Under the pieces are notes generated by a model, which was not told the origin of the DNA, made no database searches, and saw only the letters and a list, made by a program, of their open reading frames with translations. Shown one piece after another: positions 1-7,919 of a stretch of DNA of 64,000 bases (position 1 is the first letter of the stretch; each line of letters opens with the position of its first letter). The translations under genes and the position numbers were made by a program. The stretch comes from Glycomyces sp. NRRL B-16210 (GTDB lineage: Bacteria; Actinomycetota; Actinomycetes; Mycobacteriales; Micromonosporaceae), in assembly GCF_000719515.1 (NCBI RefSeq), contig NZ_JOGR01000012.1, forward strand, positions 62,001 to 126,000, written 5' to 3'.

Positions 1-191
1 CCCGCGCGCGCCGACCTCCCCGAGCGCCCCTTCGAAAGCGATTGCAGCCCTTGGGCACACCCACGTACGCTCGCTGAACGCCGATCCGCGCCGCGCCCGG
101 CAGGGCCCCGCGCCCCCGGGAATGCCGCATGGAGCCCGCGACCGGTGGTGCTGTACAGTGTTCACGGCGATGCAGGCAAGCGACGCATCCC

Positions 192-265
192 GGCCAGGTA
201 GCTCAGTTGGTACGAGCGTCCGCCTGAAAAGCGGAAGGTCGCCGGTTCGACCCCGGCCCTGGCCA
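192..265 (+). tRNA. tRNA-Phe (anticodon GAA)
   Basis: A complete cloverleaf can be drawn. The acceptor arm GGCCAGG (192-198) pairs with CCTGGCC (258-264). The anticodon stem TCCGC/GCGGA (219-223/231-235) encloses the loop CTGAAAA, giving anticodon GAA. The T arm contains GGTTCGACCCC. The discriminator base is A265. The genome reads ACCG there, so the CCA tail is not fully encoded. A strong hairpin with a T run follows directly. Confidence 0.97.
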
Positions 266-273
266 CCGAGACG

Positions 274-314
274 ATCCCCGTTCACCAGCGGCAACGCTGG
301 AGGCGGGGATTTTT
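274..314 (+). terminator. intrinsic terminator of tRNA-Phe
   Basis: Two stacked stems are visible. The outer pair is ATCCCCG (274-280) with CGGGGAT (304-310), and the inner pair is CCAGCG (285-290) with CGCTGG (295-300) around a GCAA tetraloop. A run of five T ends at 314. It begins nine bases after the tRNA. Confidence 0.9.
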
Positions 315-838
315 CGTGTCTCGTCGTAGTTTGGAATCGGGTTGAAAACGGGTGTCGTGGTCGGTCTGCCTTGCCCGTTCCGGTGGCCGTGGCTGTCCTC
401 GCATCGCACCGGCCTGGCTGCCTCTTGCCGCCTGAGACTATGCGGAGCGCGTACCAGGGCCTTTGACGTTTGGGTTCGAGCGGTCCTGGTGTTCTTATTC
501 GGGTCTTTCTTGGGGGAATTGCTGGTTCGGCGGTTTCGTTCACTCGGTTCGCTTCCGTTTTGATCTTTCCCCGGAGCTTTACGACTTTTTCAGCGGTGCG
601 GGATGGGTTCCCGGCGGAGGCGTTCGGTGTTGGTCGCGATCGGCGTTGCCGGTTGGTTGTTGCCTTTTGGCGTGGCCGGGGTCTCGTATGATCGCTGGAC
701 TTCGGTAGTGCGGGCTCCTCGTCCCGTTACTCGGCCACGTAGCTCGACCATGCAGTTCACCGTGCAGTTCAACCACTTGCCTTCCCGCTTCGCACTCGAC
801 CCCACCGCAATGACGCACCGCCCATGACAAGGACGCCC
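315..838. other. gene-free stretch upstream of the 839 gene
   Basis: About 520 bases with mixed composition, less GC-rich than the neighbouring genes. Only short overlapping frames without codon bias occur. I see no further RNA gene or repeat. It presumably holds the promoter of the gene at 839. Confidence 0.5.
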
Positions 839-1810
839 ATGCCCCGCACCGATCCCGGTTCCGAGGCGCTCGTCCGGTACCTCCAGACCGGCGACCGCAA
901 TGCCCGCACCTCCTATCGGGAGCTGCCCGGCAAGGAGCGCATCGTCTACCAGGACATGGTGAACCGCGTGTACGCCGTCATGCTCCGCCACCATTTCGGC
1001 GAGAAGCCCTCGGAGGAGGAGGTCGACGACCTCATCGAGCGGGTCGCCGCCCGGCACCCGCAGTACGGCGGCGGCGTCAAGCGGGTGCTCCAGTCGCTCG
1101 TCGGCGGCGGACGCCGCGGCGGGATCAGCCCGCGGCAGGTCCTCACCGCACAGCACCTGGTCATCCGGGAGATCGCCAAACTGCACCCGGACCTGCGCAA
1201 GCGGGCCGGCGGGATCGTCGCCCAAGCGGTCGGCAAGCGAGGCTCCGGCGACGAGCGGGCCGACATCGCGGCGCTCTTCAAGACCGCCGCTGCCGCCGCC
1301 GACACGGCGGACGACCCCGGGGGGCTGCGGCTGCGCGCCGAGTTCGAGGAGCGGTTGCGCGAGTACGAGAAGCGCCGTGAAGCCGAGGCGGACGTCTGCT
1401 TCACCGGCACCGACAGCGATTCGATGGTGTCGGTGACGCTCGAACTCGACGGCTCCCTGCGCGAGCTCGATCTGCTGCGCGGCGTCGAGCGCATGGGCGG
1501 CCGGTCGATCGCCGCCTCCGTCGTGCGCGCCTGGGTGGCCGCCGAGAAGCGTCGCTGGAGCGCCGCGCACGAGCAGGGCGCCTTCGACTCCGCCCCCGAA
1601 CCGGGCTCGGGTTCGAGCCACGGGGACACCTTCCGGTCGGAGGCCTATTCGGAGAGTCGCCTCTGCCGCGCCGCCGTCGACCGCCATGGGCGCCTGCGCG
1701 GCATCACCTTCATGCGGACCGAACTGTTCGACGACGGCCGCCACGGTCTCGCCGACGAGGTCCGCGACGCGATCGAAGGGGCGCAAGGGGCGCTGCGAGC
1801 CGATCTGTAG
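839..1810 (+). CDS. uncharacterised protein, possible YbaB/EbfC-like C-terminal part
   Basis: A 323-residue, charged, soluble protein with no signal peptide or membrane segment. I chose ATG 839 because AAGGA (829-833) lies five bases before it; an ATG at 824 is in frame but has no ribosome site. The N-terminal half (about residues 5-125) is helical and rich in Arg and Glu, with the run 'GGGRRGGIS'. The part around residues 195-245 (VSVTLELDGSLRELDLL followed by a SIAASVVRAW helix) resembles the strand-turn-helix pattern of the nucleoid-associated YbaB/EbfC family. That similarity is by eye only. The gene stands alone between a tRNA gene and a secreted cellulose-binding protein, so context does not reveal its job. 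Function unknown. Confidence 0.75.
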   Translation: MPRTDPGSEALVRYLQTGDRNARTSYRELPGKERIVYQDMVNRVYAVMLRHHFGEKPSEEEVDDLIERVAARHPQYGGGVKRVLQSLVGGGRRGGISPRQVLTAQHLVIREIAKLHPDLRKRAGGIVAQAVGKRGSGDERADIAALFKTAAAAADTADDPGGLRLRAEFEERLREYEKRREAEADVCFTGTDSDSMVSVTLELDGSLRELDLLRGVERMGGRSIAASVVRAWVAAEKRRWSAAHEQGAFDSAPEPGSGSSHGDTFRSEAYSESRLCRAAVDRHGRLRGITFMRTELFDDGRHGLADEVRDAIEGAQGALRADL

Positions 1811-2188
1811 GGGCGTCGAAGGTGCTGCCGGGCTTGAATTATCGGAATAGTTTCAGGAGTTTCCGGTAACGGTGCGTAGCGTCCTATTTGATTCGGCCAG
1901 GAGTTTACGCAGCTCATGTCCGACTTGAGTCTGTTTCGGACGGAGCGACGGATTCCTCTTTGGGGCGAGATCGCGGTAGGACAAACGGTTGCCAATGGAA
2001 ACTTTCTGAAAATTCCATGAGATTCTTGACAAGTCGTTCAGACATCGGCGAGCATCAATATATTGACTGGGAGCGCTCTCCCTTTCGGCACCAACATCCA
2101 GCGATTTCGCACGAGCCGAGGCGCCCGCCGGAACCCCACCGGGCGCGGCTGCGGCCACGGGGGCACAAGAGCAAAGGACATCGAGCAC
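1811..2188. promoter_or_regulatory. AT-richer promoter region of the cellulose-binding protein gene
   Basis: These 378 bases have clearly lower GC than the flanking genes. They contain TTGACA (2026-2031), a TATATT-rich stretch (2059-2064) and the CebR-like palindrome at 2068-2082. The two hexamers are too far apart to be one promoter, so the exact promoter is not assigned. Confidence 0.5.
2068..2082 (+). promoter_or_regulatory. CebR-like operator
   Basis: The sequence TGGGAGCGCTCTCC matches 12 of 14 positions of TGGGAGCGCTCCCA. That palindrome is bound by the LacI-type cello-oligosaccharide repressor CebR/CelR in front of cellulolytic genes of streptomycetes and Thermobifida. It lies 107 bases before the start codon of a protein with a cellulose-binding module, which fits cellobiose- or cellotriose-relieved repression. 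Confidence 0.75.
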
Positions 2189-3925
2189 ATGCGAGTACAC
2201 CGAAGACATCGAAGACTGGCGGTCACCGGCCTGGCCGTCGCCGCTCTCGGCGCCAGCACCCTGATCATCTCGAATCAGGCCTTCGCGGCCGAGGGCTGCG
2301 AAGTCGACTACAACGTCATCAGCGACTGGGGCTCGGGCTTCCAGGCCAACATCACCATCACCGCCGACGAGCCCATCGACGGCTGGCAGATCAACTGGAC
2401 CTTCCCCTCCGGCACCTCGGTCGGCAGCGCGTGGAACGTCGACTGGAACCAGAGCGGAACGACCTTCACCGGGTCGGACGTCGGCTGGAACGCCACGATC
2501 GGCTCCGGGCAGAGCCGCGAGGTCTTCGGCTTCACCGGCACCGGCAACAGCGCCCTCCCCACCCAGATCACCATCAACGGCGACGTCTGCAACGGCCAGA
2601 CCGACCCCGGCCCCACCGACCCCGATCCCACGGACCCCGACCCGACCGATCCTGACCCGACCGACCCCGGCCCCACCGACCCGGTCCCGAACAACCCGGC
2701 CTGGGGTGAGGGACTGCCGCCGGCCGGCGCCGAGCTGAGCATGGCGTACGAGCTGATCCTGGAGTCCAACTCCAGGGGCTACCAGCCGCGCGCCGGCGAG
2801 TGCTCGAACGAGATCCACGCCCGCTACTGGGAATACGGCCCCGATGGGAAGGTGTATCCGACCTGGCACCCCACCCGGGACCCCAGCGGCTGCGCGTTCG
2901 GCCACGAGCACGGTGACGACCCGCGGCCCTCGCCGCTGTTCGCCGACAGCGGGTTCCCGCCCTTCGGCTACGTCAGCGAAGTGCAGGCCGACAGCCTGGC
3001 CGAGACCAGCCACCGCCACGAAGACCACGTCGGACACAAGATCCTCGTCCAGAACACCAACGTGATCCAAGGCGACGACGGTTCGGCGTTCTTCCCGCCG
3101 CAAGGCACGACGCTGGCCAACTGCGACATCCTCTTGAAGATCCACCAGGGCACGCACTCGCCTGACGCGTTCAAGAACAACATCCACGAGCTGATCAGCA
3201 ACATCAGATGCACCGGTGGCGGTCAGACCGTCCAGGCGAACGTCGCTTTGATGATGCCGTTCGGCGTGGCCGGCGGCTTCAGCCCGTCGGAGTGCCCTGG
3301 CTTCGGCGGCCCGCGCGTCGAGGTCGGCACGGCCGTCCCGGCCGACTCGCCCTCGGAGTACCAGACGCTCGGCCGCTTGATCTCCAACTCGGCCTGCATC
3401 GACGCGATCCGCCGCGGCGACACCCACTTCGACCCGCTCTTCCCCGACCCGCAGCCGTTCAACGTCTCCGACATGGACGACTTCTGGTTCGGGAACGCGA
3501 CGATCAGCGGCGCCGGCGTCAACTTCTCGATCACGCCGCTGTTCTACGTGATCGACTCCCAGCGCTACTACGACCCTGCGCTCCCCGACGGCAACGGCCG
3601 GGTCCTCGACCTGTGCTACGAGCCGGACCTGTTGGGCGGCTTCAACTGCGACCAGGCGCTGCAAGCCGGCGGCGGGCAGCGGCTGGAGTGGGACGACCCG
3701 CGTTCGCCGTTCAAGGGCTCCAACCGCGAGTTCCGCCCCGGCGGCTTCTCGGTCTCGTCCTCCGGTTCCGGCGTGATCTACACCGACACCTACGGCAACA
3801 ACGCCTCCACCACGCCGTTCGACGGCTCCATCGCGCAGTACATCTCGGGCAACTCCGGCAACGGCTGGTACCTGAGGGGTGCGACCCGCAACTGGGACGA
3901 CGGCACCGTCCACTCCCCCAACTGA
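2189..3925 (+). CDS. secreted protein with CBM2 module, Pro/Asp linker and unknown His-rich domain
   Basis: A 578-residue exported protein. ATG 2189 follows AAAGGA and opens a typical signal peptide: basic MRVHRRHRRL, a hydrophobic core and a predicted cut near AFAA-E. Residues about 35-136 are a family 2 carbohydrate-binding module, with Cys37/Cys134 likely forming the disulfide and exposed Trp66, Trp82/86 and Trp100. A T-D-P-D-P repeat linker (about 137-167) follows. The C-terminal 400 residues are conserved-looking but not a family I can name. They contain 'CAFGHEHGDD', 'SHRHEDHVGH' and an H-x-G-x-H motif, so metal binding or catalysis is possible. Known: CBM2 binds crystalline cellulose or xylan. 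Inferred: an extracellular plant-polymer-acting protein under CebR control. Confidence 0.85.
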   Translation: MRVHRRHRRLAVTGLAVAALGASTLIISNQAFAAEGCEVDYNVISDWGSGFQANITITADEPIDGWQINWTFPSGTSVGSAWNVDWNQSGTTFTGSDVGWNATIGSGQSREVFGFTGTGNSALPTQITINGDVCNGQTDPGPTDPDPTDPDPTDPDPTDPGPTDPVPNNPAWGEGLPPAGAELSMAYELILESNSRGYQPRAGECSNEIHARYWEYGPDGKVYPTWHPTRDPSGCAFGHEHGDDPRPSPLFADSGFPPFGYVSEVQADSLAETSHRHEDHVGHKILVQNTNVIQGDDGSAFFPPQGTTLANCDILLKIHQGTHSPDAFKNNIHELISNIRCTGGGQTVQANVALMMPFGVAGGFSPSECPGFGGPRVEVGTAVPADSPSEYQTLGRLISNSACIDAIRRGDTHFDPLFPDPQPFNVSDMDDFWFGNATISGAGVNFSITPLFYVIDSQRYYDPALPDGNGRVLDLCYEPDLLGGFNCDQALQAGGGQRLEWDDPRSPFKGSNREFRPGGFSVSSSGSGVIYTDTYGNNASTTPFDGSIAQYISGNSGNGWYLRGATRNWDDGTVHSPN

Positions 3926-3942
3926 TCTGACAACCGCATAGT

Positions 3943-3976
3943 CGAGGGCCCGCGGCGGGAGCGCTGCGGGCCCTCG
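3943..3976 (+). terminator. hairpin terminator
   Basis: Perfect 11-base arms CGAGGGCCCGC (3943-3953) and GCGGGCCCTCG (3966-3976) enclose a 12-base loop just after the stop codon at 3925. There is no T run, which is common for actinobacterial terminators. Confidence 0.75.
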
Positions 3977-3997
3977 CCGCTTCCGGACCTCGCGTCG

Positions 3998-5788
3998 GTG
4001 CGGTATCTTGGCGCACATGATGTTCGACGAAACGAGTACCTCAGGTTCATGACGCGGCCCGGCGAGCGCAGTGCGCTCGAGCCCGAGCCCGTCCCCGTCC
4101 ATCACCGCGTCCGCGCCCTGCTCGAACGCTTTCCCGAAGGCCCGCCTCCGCAAGCGGAGATCCAAGGCCTCCTCGCCGCTCTCCTGCCCCCGCCGGAACC
4201 GCGAGTCGGGGACTACAAGGCCCACAAGCAGATCCGGGATCGGATCAGATCCGAAACGGTCGCCGCCATCGAGGCGGCCGCACCCTGCACCTCCGAACGG
4301 CTGCGAGCGCTCAGCTCACGGCTGCCCGATGTCCGCTGGGACATGGGGATCGAAGCCGCCGATCTCGATCTCGCGCCTGATCGGATCCGGGTCCTCGCCT
4401 CGCACCTGCTGCGAACCGGCACCACCTTGACCGAGGTCGGCCTCGGTATGCGCCTCACGCCCGAGTCCGCGGACGAGGCCGACCTGCTCGCCCTCCGCGA
4501 GTTGGCGGTGCTGGACCGTATCGGCTGGCACGCCGTCAAGGCGCTGGAGCGCACGGCGGCACCGGCACCGCATCTGCACTGGGCCTTCACACGCTGCCGG
4601 CCGCAGTACCGGTTCGCGCCGGCGGACGCCCTGGCGCGCCAACCGGTCGAGGCCATCGACGCGCTGCTCGACACGATCCCGACCGACCGGGTCGCCGAAC
4701 TCGCCCTCGCCCTGGCCGACCGGACCCGGCCGCCGGAGTGGTTCGGCGGCCACCGGCGGTTCGCCGCCGCACTGGTCGCGGAGGCCCGTCGCCTCGCGGA
4801 CGGCGGCGTCTCGCTCGCGGCACTCGTGAAAGCGGCCGAGCTCTGGGAGGCGTTGCGCTACAGCAATGCCGCCTACCTCGGTTTCGGACTGGGCGAGCGC
4901 GAGGCCGCACTCTCCGGGCTGCTCGCGCTGCTGTCGCGCGACGGCGCCTCGGACACCGCGCTGCGGGCGGGCGAGGCCCGGCCCGACCATCCGGAGGCCG
5001 CGTGGCTGCAATGGCGCCTCGCCGCCGCCCGCCGCGAAGTCCCACCGGGTCCCGGGCTCGCACTGCGCGTCGCCGTGCCGGCCCCGAGCACGTTCCGAGA
5101 AGTCGCACTGCACGTCCTCGTCGACGGACTCCCGCTCATTCCGCGCCTGTTCCACGGCGACGCCGTCCACTCGCCCGACCGCCTCCTCCACGAGGACGGA
5201 GGGCTGCGGGCCGGGCCCGCGCCGCGCGAGCACGGGCTCGCCGAGGCCTCCTGCGCCGTTGAATGCTGCGGAGCGCTGGTGGCCCGCATCGCCGCCGATG
5301 CAGGCGCCGGGCTCGTCACCTGGGAGATGCGGCGCACTCGCGGACGCGCCGTGCAGCCCGAGATCCTGGCGTTCGACGCCGACGCGTACGCGGCCGAAGT
5401 CGCCAGGGCCGAACGGGACCGGTCCTGGGAATGGCCCGCTCGGCGGGTCGCCCGGCTGGTCCGGGCCCGCTTGGCGTCCGAACCCGAGGCGCTCGCCCGA
5501 TGGGACTGCCGGCTCCATCGGGCCGCATCGTGGAACGGACGACGCGGTGAGCTCGAGATCGTCTTCAACCACCCCGCCGACACCGACCTGAAGTACGACG
5601 GGACCTGGCTTCAGTTCAAGTACTCCGAAGAGATCCCCGACGCGGCGGTCGTCGACGACACCGCGGCCGAGGCGACGGCCGACCGGATCGTGGAGCGGCT
5701 CAAGGCGAGCGACCCGAAGGACATCGCGAAGGTGTGCGGCGGATCCACGGAGAGCGCCGAAGCCCTCGGGTATCCCTGGGCGTTCTGA
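3998..5788 (+). CDS. uncharacterised large soluble protein
   Basis: A protein of up to 596 residues with normal high-GC coding character. The frame opens with GTG 3998; an in-frame ATG at 4049 (MTRPGERSALEPEP) is an alternative that would remove 17 residues, and neither has a clear ribosome site. No signal peptide or membrane segment is seen. The first 350 residues are Ala/Leu/Arg-rich and helical, and could form repeat-type helices. The last 240 mix strands and helices and include 'LEIVFNHPADTDLKYDGTWL'. No catalytic motif is recognised. It sits between the cellulose-binding protein and a convergent WYL regulator with no operon partner, so function cannot be inferred. Confidence 0.7.
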   Translation: MRYLGAHDVRRNEYLRFMTRPGERSALEPEPVPVHHRVRALLERFPEGPPPQAEIQGLLAALLPPPEPRVGDYKAHKQIRDRIRSETVAAIEAAAPCTSERLRALSSRLPDVRWDMGIEAADLDLAPDRIRVLASHLLRTGTTLTEVGLGMRLTPESADEADLLALRELAVLDRIGWHAVKALERTAAPAPHLHWAFTRCRPQYRFAPADALARQPVEAIDALLDTIPTDRVAELALALADRTRPPEWFGGHRRFAAALVAEARRLADGGVSLAALVKAAELWEALRYSNAAYLGFGLGEREAALSGLLALLSRDGASDTALRAGEARPDHPEAAWLQWRLAAARREVPPGPGLALRVAVPAPSTFREVALHVLVDGLPLIPRLFHGDAVHSPDRLLHEDGGLRAGPAPREHGLAEASCAVECCGALVARIAADAGAGLVTWEMRRTRGRAVQPEILAFDADAYAAEVARAERDRSWEWPARRVARLVRARLASEPEALARWDCRLHRAASWNGRRGELEIVFNHPADTDLKYDGTWLQFKYSEEIPDAAVVDDTAAEATADRIVERLKASDPKDIAKVCGGSTESAEALGYPWAF

Positions 5789-5821
5789 CCGGGTCTCACC
5801 GCCATCGCGCGATCCCTGACC

Positions 5822-5866
5822 ACCGGTGAAGGCCGGGCCGCCGACGGCGGCCCGGCCTTCACCGGT
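5822..5866. terminator. bidirectional terminator, 21-bp perfect stem
   Basis: Arms 5822-5842 and 5846-5866 are perfectly complementary over 21 bases with the three-base loop GAC. It lies between the convergent genes ending at 5788 (plus) and 5859 (minus). The right arm overlaps the last codons of the minus-strand gene. Confidence 0.9.
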
Positions 5867-6824
5867 ACCGGGCGGCGACCTCCTCGGCGCGGACGCGCAG
5901 GGAATCGCGCAACCACTGCGGCGCAAGGGCCTCCGCGTTCCTGCCGAGTCTCCACAGTGCCCACTCGGCGTGCTCCGCGTCCTGGAAGGCCAGTTCCAGC
6001 CGCAGACGGCCGTCAGCGCCCGCCTCCTCGGAGCGGACGGCCAATGCGGTGTCCGCCAACGCCTCCCGCCCCGCGGGCGCGACCGCGACCAGCGCGGTCA
6101 CCTGGTCGCCGCCGGTTCGAAACCGCGTGCTGCGCTCCTGCCAGACCCGGTCCAGATCGACCCGGTCCGGTCGCCGCGCCGGTTCGGCGAGTACCTCAGC
6201 GGCCTCGATTCGCGAGAGCCGGTAGGTGCGGTCCGTACCGGACCTCGTGGCCAGCAGATAGCCCTTGCCCTGCACGGTGACCAGGCCGACGGGGTCCACT
6301 GTGCGCCACTTCGGGTCCTGGCCCTTGGCCGCGTAGTGGATGCGGAGCCTGCGTCCGGCGACCACCGCCCGCCGGACCTCGGCCACGATCGCCTCGGGCG
6401 CCTCGTCGGTATCCCGCCTGCGGGAGAGGAGGTCGGCCTCAGGGTCGACGAGTAGCCGCCCGGCCGCGTCGTCGGCGGCGGCCCGGTGGCCCTCGGGAAG
6501 CGCGTCGACCACCTTGCGCATGGCCGAGGCGAGCGCCGGGCCGAGGCCGAACGCCTGCGCGCCCGTCCGCGACCCGGCGACCAGAAGCGCAAGGGCCTCA
6601 TCGTGGTTGAGCCCGGTGAGCTCGGTCCGGAAACCCGGCAGCAGCGCGAAGCCGCCGTGGCGGCCGCGCTCGGCGTAGACCGGGACGCCCGCCGCCGACA
6701 GCGCCTCGATGTCGCGCAGGACGGTACGGGTGGAGACCTCCAGCTCCCGGGCCAGCGCGGTCGCCGACAGCCGCTCGTGGCGGCGCAGCAGGAGCACCAG
6801 AGACACCAACCGGTCGGCACGCAT
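5859..6824 (-). CDS. WYL-domain transcriptional regulator (YafY/DeoR-like)
   Basis: A 321-residue regulator. Residues 1-60 form a winged helix of the HTH_11 type (SATALARELEVSTRTVLRDIEALSAAGVPV), with the typical 'GRHGGF' wing. A WYL domain covers about residues 145-215 (RLRIHYAAKG..., 'VDPVGLVTVQGKGYLLATR'). A C-terminal WYL extension ends the protein. The length is typical for YafY-type regulators, which often repress a divergent neighbour and sense a ligand or nucleic acid through WYL. It is divergent from the small SnoaL-fold gene at 6886, with 61 bases between the start codons and an imperfect palindrome there. The last codons run into a shared bidirectional terminator. The ligand is unknown. 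Confidence 0.92.
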   Translation of the reverse strand: MRADRLVSLVLLLRRHERLSATALARELEVSTRTVLRDIEALSAAGVPVYAERGRHGGFALLPGFRTELTGLNHDEALALLVAGSRTGAQAFGLGPALASAMRKVVDALPEGHRAAADDAAGRLLVDPEADLLSRRRDTDEAPEAIVAEVRRAVVAGRRLRIHYAAKGQDPKWRTVDPVGLVTVQGKGYLLATRSGTDRTYRLSRIEAAEVLAEPARRPDRVDLDRVWQERSTRFRTGGDQVTALVAVAPAGREALADTALAVRSEEAGADGRLRLELAFQDAEHAEWALWRLGRNAEALAPQWLRDSLRVRAEEVAARYR

Positions 6825-6844
6825 CGCGAAACCCTACCGGAATA

Positions 6845-6863
6845 CATGACAGAAGATGTCGTG
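6845..6863. promoter_or_regulatory. candidate operator of the WYL regulator
   Basis: The imperfect palindrome CATGACA-GAAGA-TGTCGTG (one mismatch between arms) sits in the 61-base divergent promoter region between the WYL regulator and the SnoaL-like gene. It is well placed to control both. Assignment rests on position and symmetry only. Confidence 0.4.
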
Positions 6864-6885
6864 ATTCGCTGCGAGGCTTGTCGGC

Positions 6886-7239
6886 ATGACAGAACAGCGA
6901 ACGGCCGCAGAGCCGAACGATTTGGGCAGGTACTTCATCGAGCGCGTCAACGCCGGCGACGTCGACGGACTGGTGGCGCTGTACGAACCGGACGCGGTGG
7001 TGGCGTTCCCGCCCGGCGGCCTCCAGGCCGGCCACGCCGAGATCCGCAAGATGTACGAGCGGTTCGTGGCCGCCGTGCCGGAGCTCTCGCCCGGCCGGCA
7101 GCACCCGCCGCTGGTCAGCGGCGACCTGGCGATGACGGTGGCGACGCAGACCAACGGCGACCTCACCGTCGAGGTCGCCCGCCGCCAGCCGGACGGCTCC
7201 TGGCTGTGGGTCCTCGACCAACCCGCCCTCGTGGCGTAG
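6886..7239 (+). CDS. SnoaL-like / NTF2-fold protein
   Basis: A 117-residue protein with the pattern of the NTF2/SnoaL superfamily. It begins with a helix (DLGRYFIERVNAGDVDGLVALYEPDAVVAFPPGG), then an 'AGHAEIRKMYERFV' helix, then strands ending 'GDLTVEVARRQPDGSWLWVLDQP'. Such proteins include small isomerases, dehydratases and ligand-binding proteins, and sequence alone does not fix the reaction. Start ATG 6886 is 61 bases from the divergent WYL regulator, which probably controls it. The coding region is full length for the family. Confidence 0.85.
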   Translation: MTEQRTAAEPNDLGRYFIERVNAGDVDGLVALYEPDAVVAFPPGGLQAGHAEIRKMYERFVAAVPELSPGRQHPPLVSGDLAMTVATQTNGDLTVEVARRQPDGSWLWVLDQPALVA

Positions 7240-7265
7240 CGAACCGGCGGCGGGCCGCCCGGCCC

Positions 7266-7291
7266 GCCGCCCCTCGGCGCGAAAGGGCCTG
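7266..7291 (+). repeat. 26-bp direct repeat, copy 1
   Basis: A perfect 26-base unit beginning GCCGCCCCTCGG and ending AAAGGGCCTG, repeated at 7327-7352 with a 61-base period. It lies in the leader region between the SnoaL-like gene and the universal stress protein gene. Confidence 0.9.
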
Positions 7292-7326
7292 GGCTCCGAC
7301 CGGGCCGCGCCGGGCCGGGCCGCGCC

Positions 7327-7352
7327 GCCGCCCCTCGGCGCGAAAGGGCCTG
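7327..7352 (+). repeat. 26-bp direct repeat, copy 2
   Basis: Second perfect copy of the unit at 7266-7291. It ends seven bases before the DosR-like box of the universal stress protein gene, so the pair may be part of that promoter's control region or a duplication scar. Confidence 0.9.
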
Positions 7353-7359
7353 CGATCCC

Positions 7360-7373
7360 GGGACTTTCGTCTT
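7360..7373 (+). promoter_or_regulatory. DosR/OsdR-like box upstream of universal stress protein
   Basis: GGGACTTTCGTCTT matches 11 of 14 positions of the dormancy-regulator consensus GGGACTWWAGTCCC, with a complete left half-site. It ends 53 bases before the start codon at 7427. Universal stress protein genes are classic members of DosR (Mycobacterium) and OsdR/DevR (Streptomyces) regulons. Confidence 0.55.
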
Positions 7374-7426
7374 CTGCCCCTTCGGCGACCGGCTGTCAGA
7401 CTGGGGGTAGAGCAAAGGAGGCGGTC

Positions 7427-7861
7427 ATGTCGGAACAAGAGCGCGCAGGAACGATCGTCGTCGGCATCGACGGCTCGGACCCGTCGCGGCGGGCCCTCGA
7501 ATGGGCCCTGCGCCAGGCCCGGTTGCAGGGCGCCGCGATCCTGGCGGTGCAGGCGTGGGAGCTGCCGGACATCTACGGCACCGGCGCGATGGTCATGCCG
7601 GGCGAGCAGTTCTCCGAATCGGCGCAGGAGGCGCTGAACGCCACCGTCGGCGCGGTCGCCGCCGAATGGCCCGACGTGCCGATCGCACGCGAGGCCGTCC
7701 AGGGCCACCCCGCGAAGGTGCTGCTGGACAAGGCGAAAGGCGCCGAGCTGCTGGTCGTCGGCAGCCGGGGGCACGGCGGATTCATCGGCGCGCTCATCGG
7801 CTCGGTGAGCCACCGCGTCATCCAGCACGCGAGCTGCCCGGTGGTCGTGATCCACGGCTGA
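7427..7861 (+). CDS. universal stress protein, single domain
   Basis: A 144-residue cytoplasmic UspA-fold protein. It opens with the strand 'GTIVVGIDGSDPSRRALEWALRQA'. It ends with the ATP-binding signature 'VVGSRGHGGFIGALIGSVS' (G-2x-G-9x-G-S), so it is the nucleotide-binding type. ATG 7427 is preceded by AAAGGAGG. Known: such proteins are induced by hypoxia, starvation and stationary phase and bind ATP or cAMP. A DosR-like box lies in its promoter region, and a hairpin separates it from the downstream dehydrogenase gene. The neighbours (lactate dehydrogenase, phosphoketolase, acyl-CoA synthetase) support a role in energy-limited metabolism. Confidence 0.95.
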   Translation: MSEQERAGTIVVGIDGSDPSRRALEWALRQARLQGAAILAVQAWELPDIYGTGAMVMPGEQFSESAQEALNATVGAVAAEWPDVPIAREAVQGHPAKVLLDKAKGAELLVVGSRGHGGFIGALIGSVSHRVIQHASCPVVVIHG

Positions 7862-7878
7862 AGCGGGCACGAGTGAGG

Positions 7879-7903
7879 GGCGGGGCGGCACTGCCGCCCC
7901 GCC
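7879..7903 (+). terminator. hairpin between usp and lactate dehydrogenase genes
   Basis: Arms of 12 bases, GGCGGGGCGGCA (7879-7890) and TGCCGCCCCGCC (7892-7903), are followed by GTTT. This would end or attenuate the universal stress protein transcript before the next gene at 7920. Confidence 0.75.
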
Positions 7904-7919
7904 GTTTCGGAGGTGCGCC

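Noticed and set aside
1853..4225. 790-codon minus-strand frame opposite the CBM2 protein
   Set aside because: It is antisense to a gene with signal peptide, CBM2 and operator. The translation is low-complexity.
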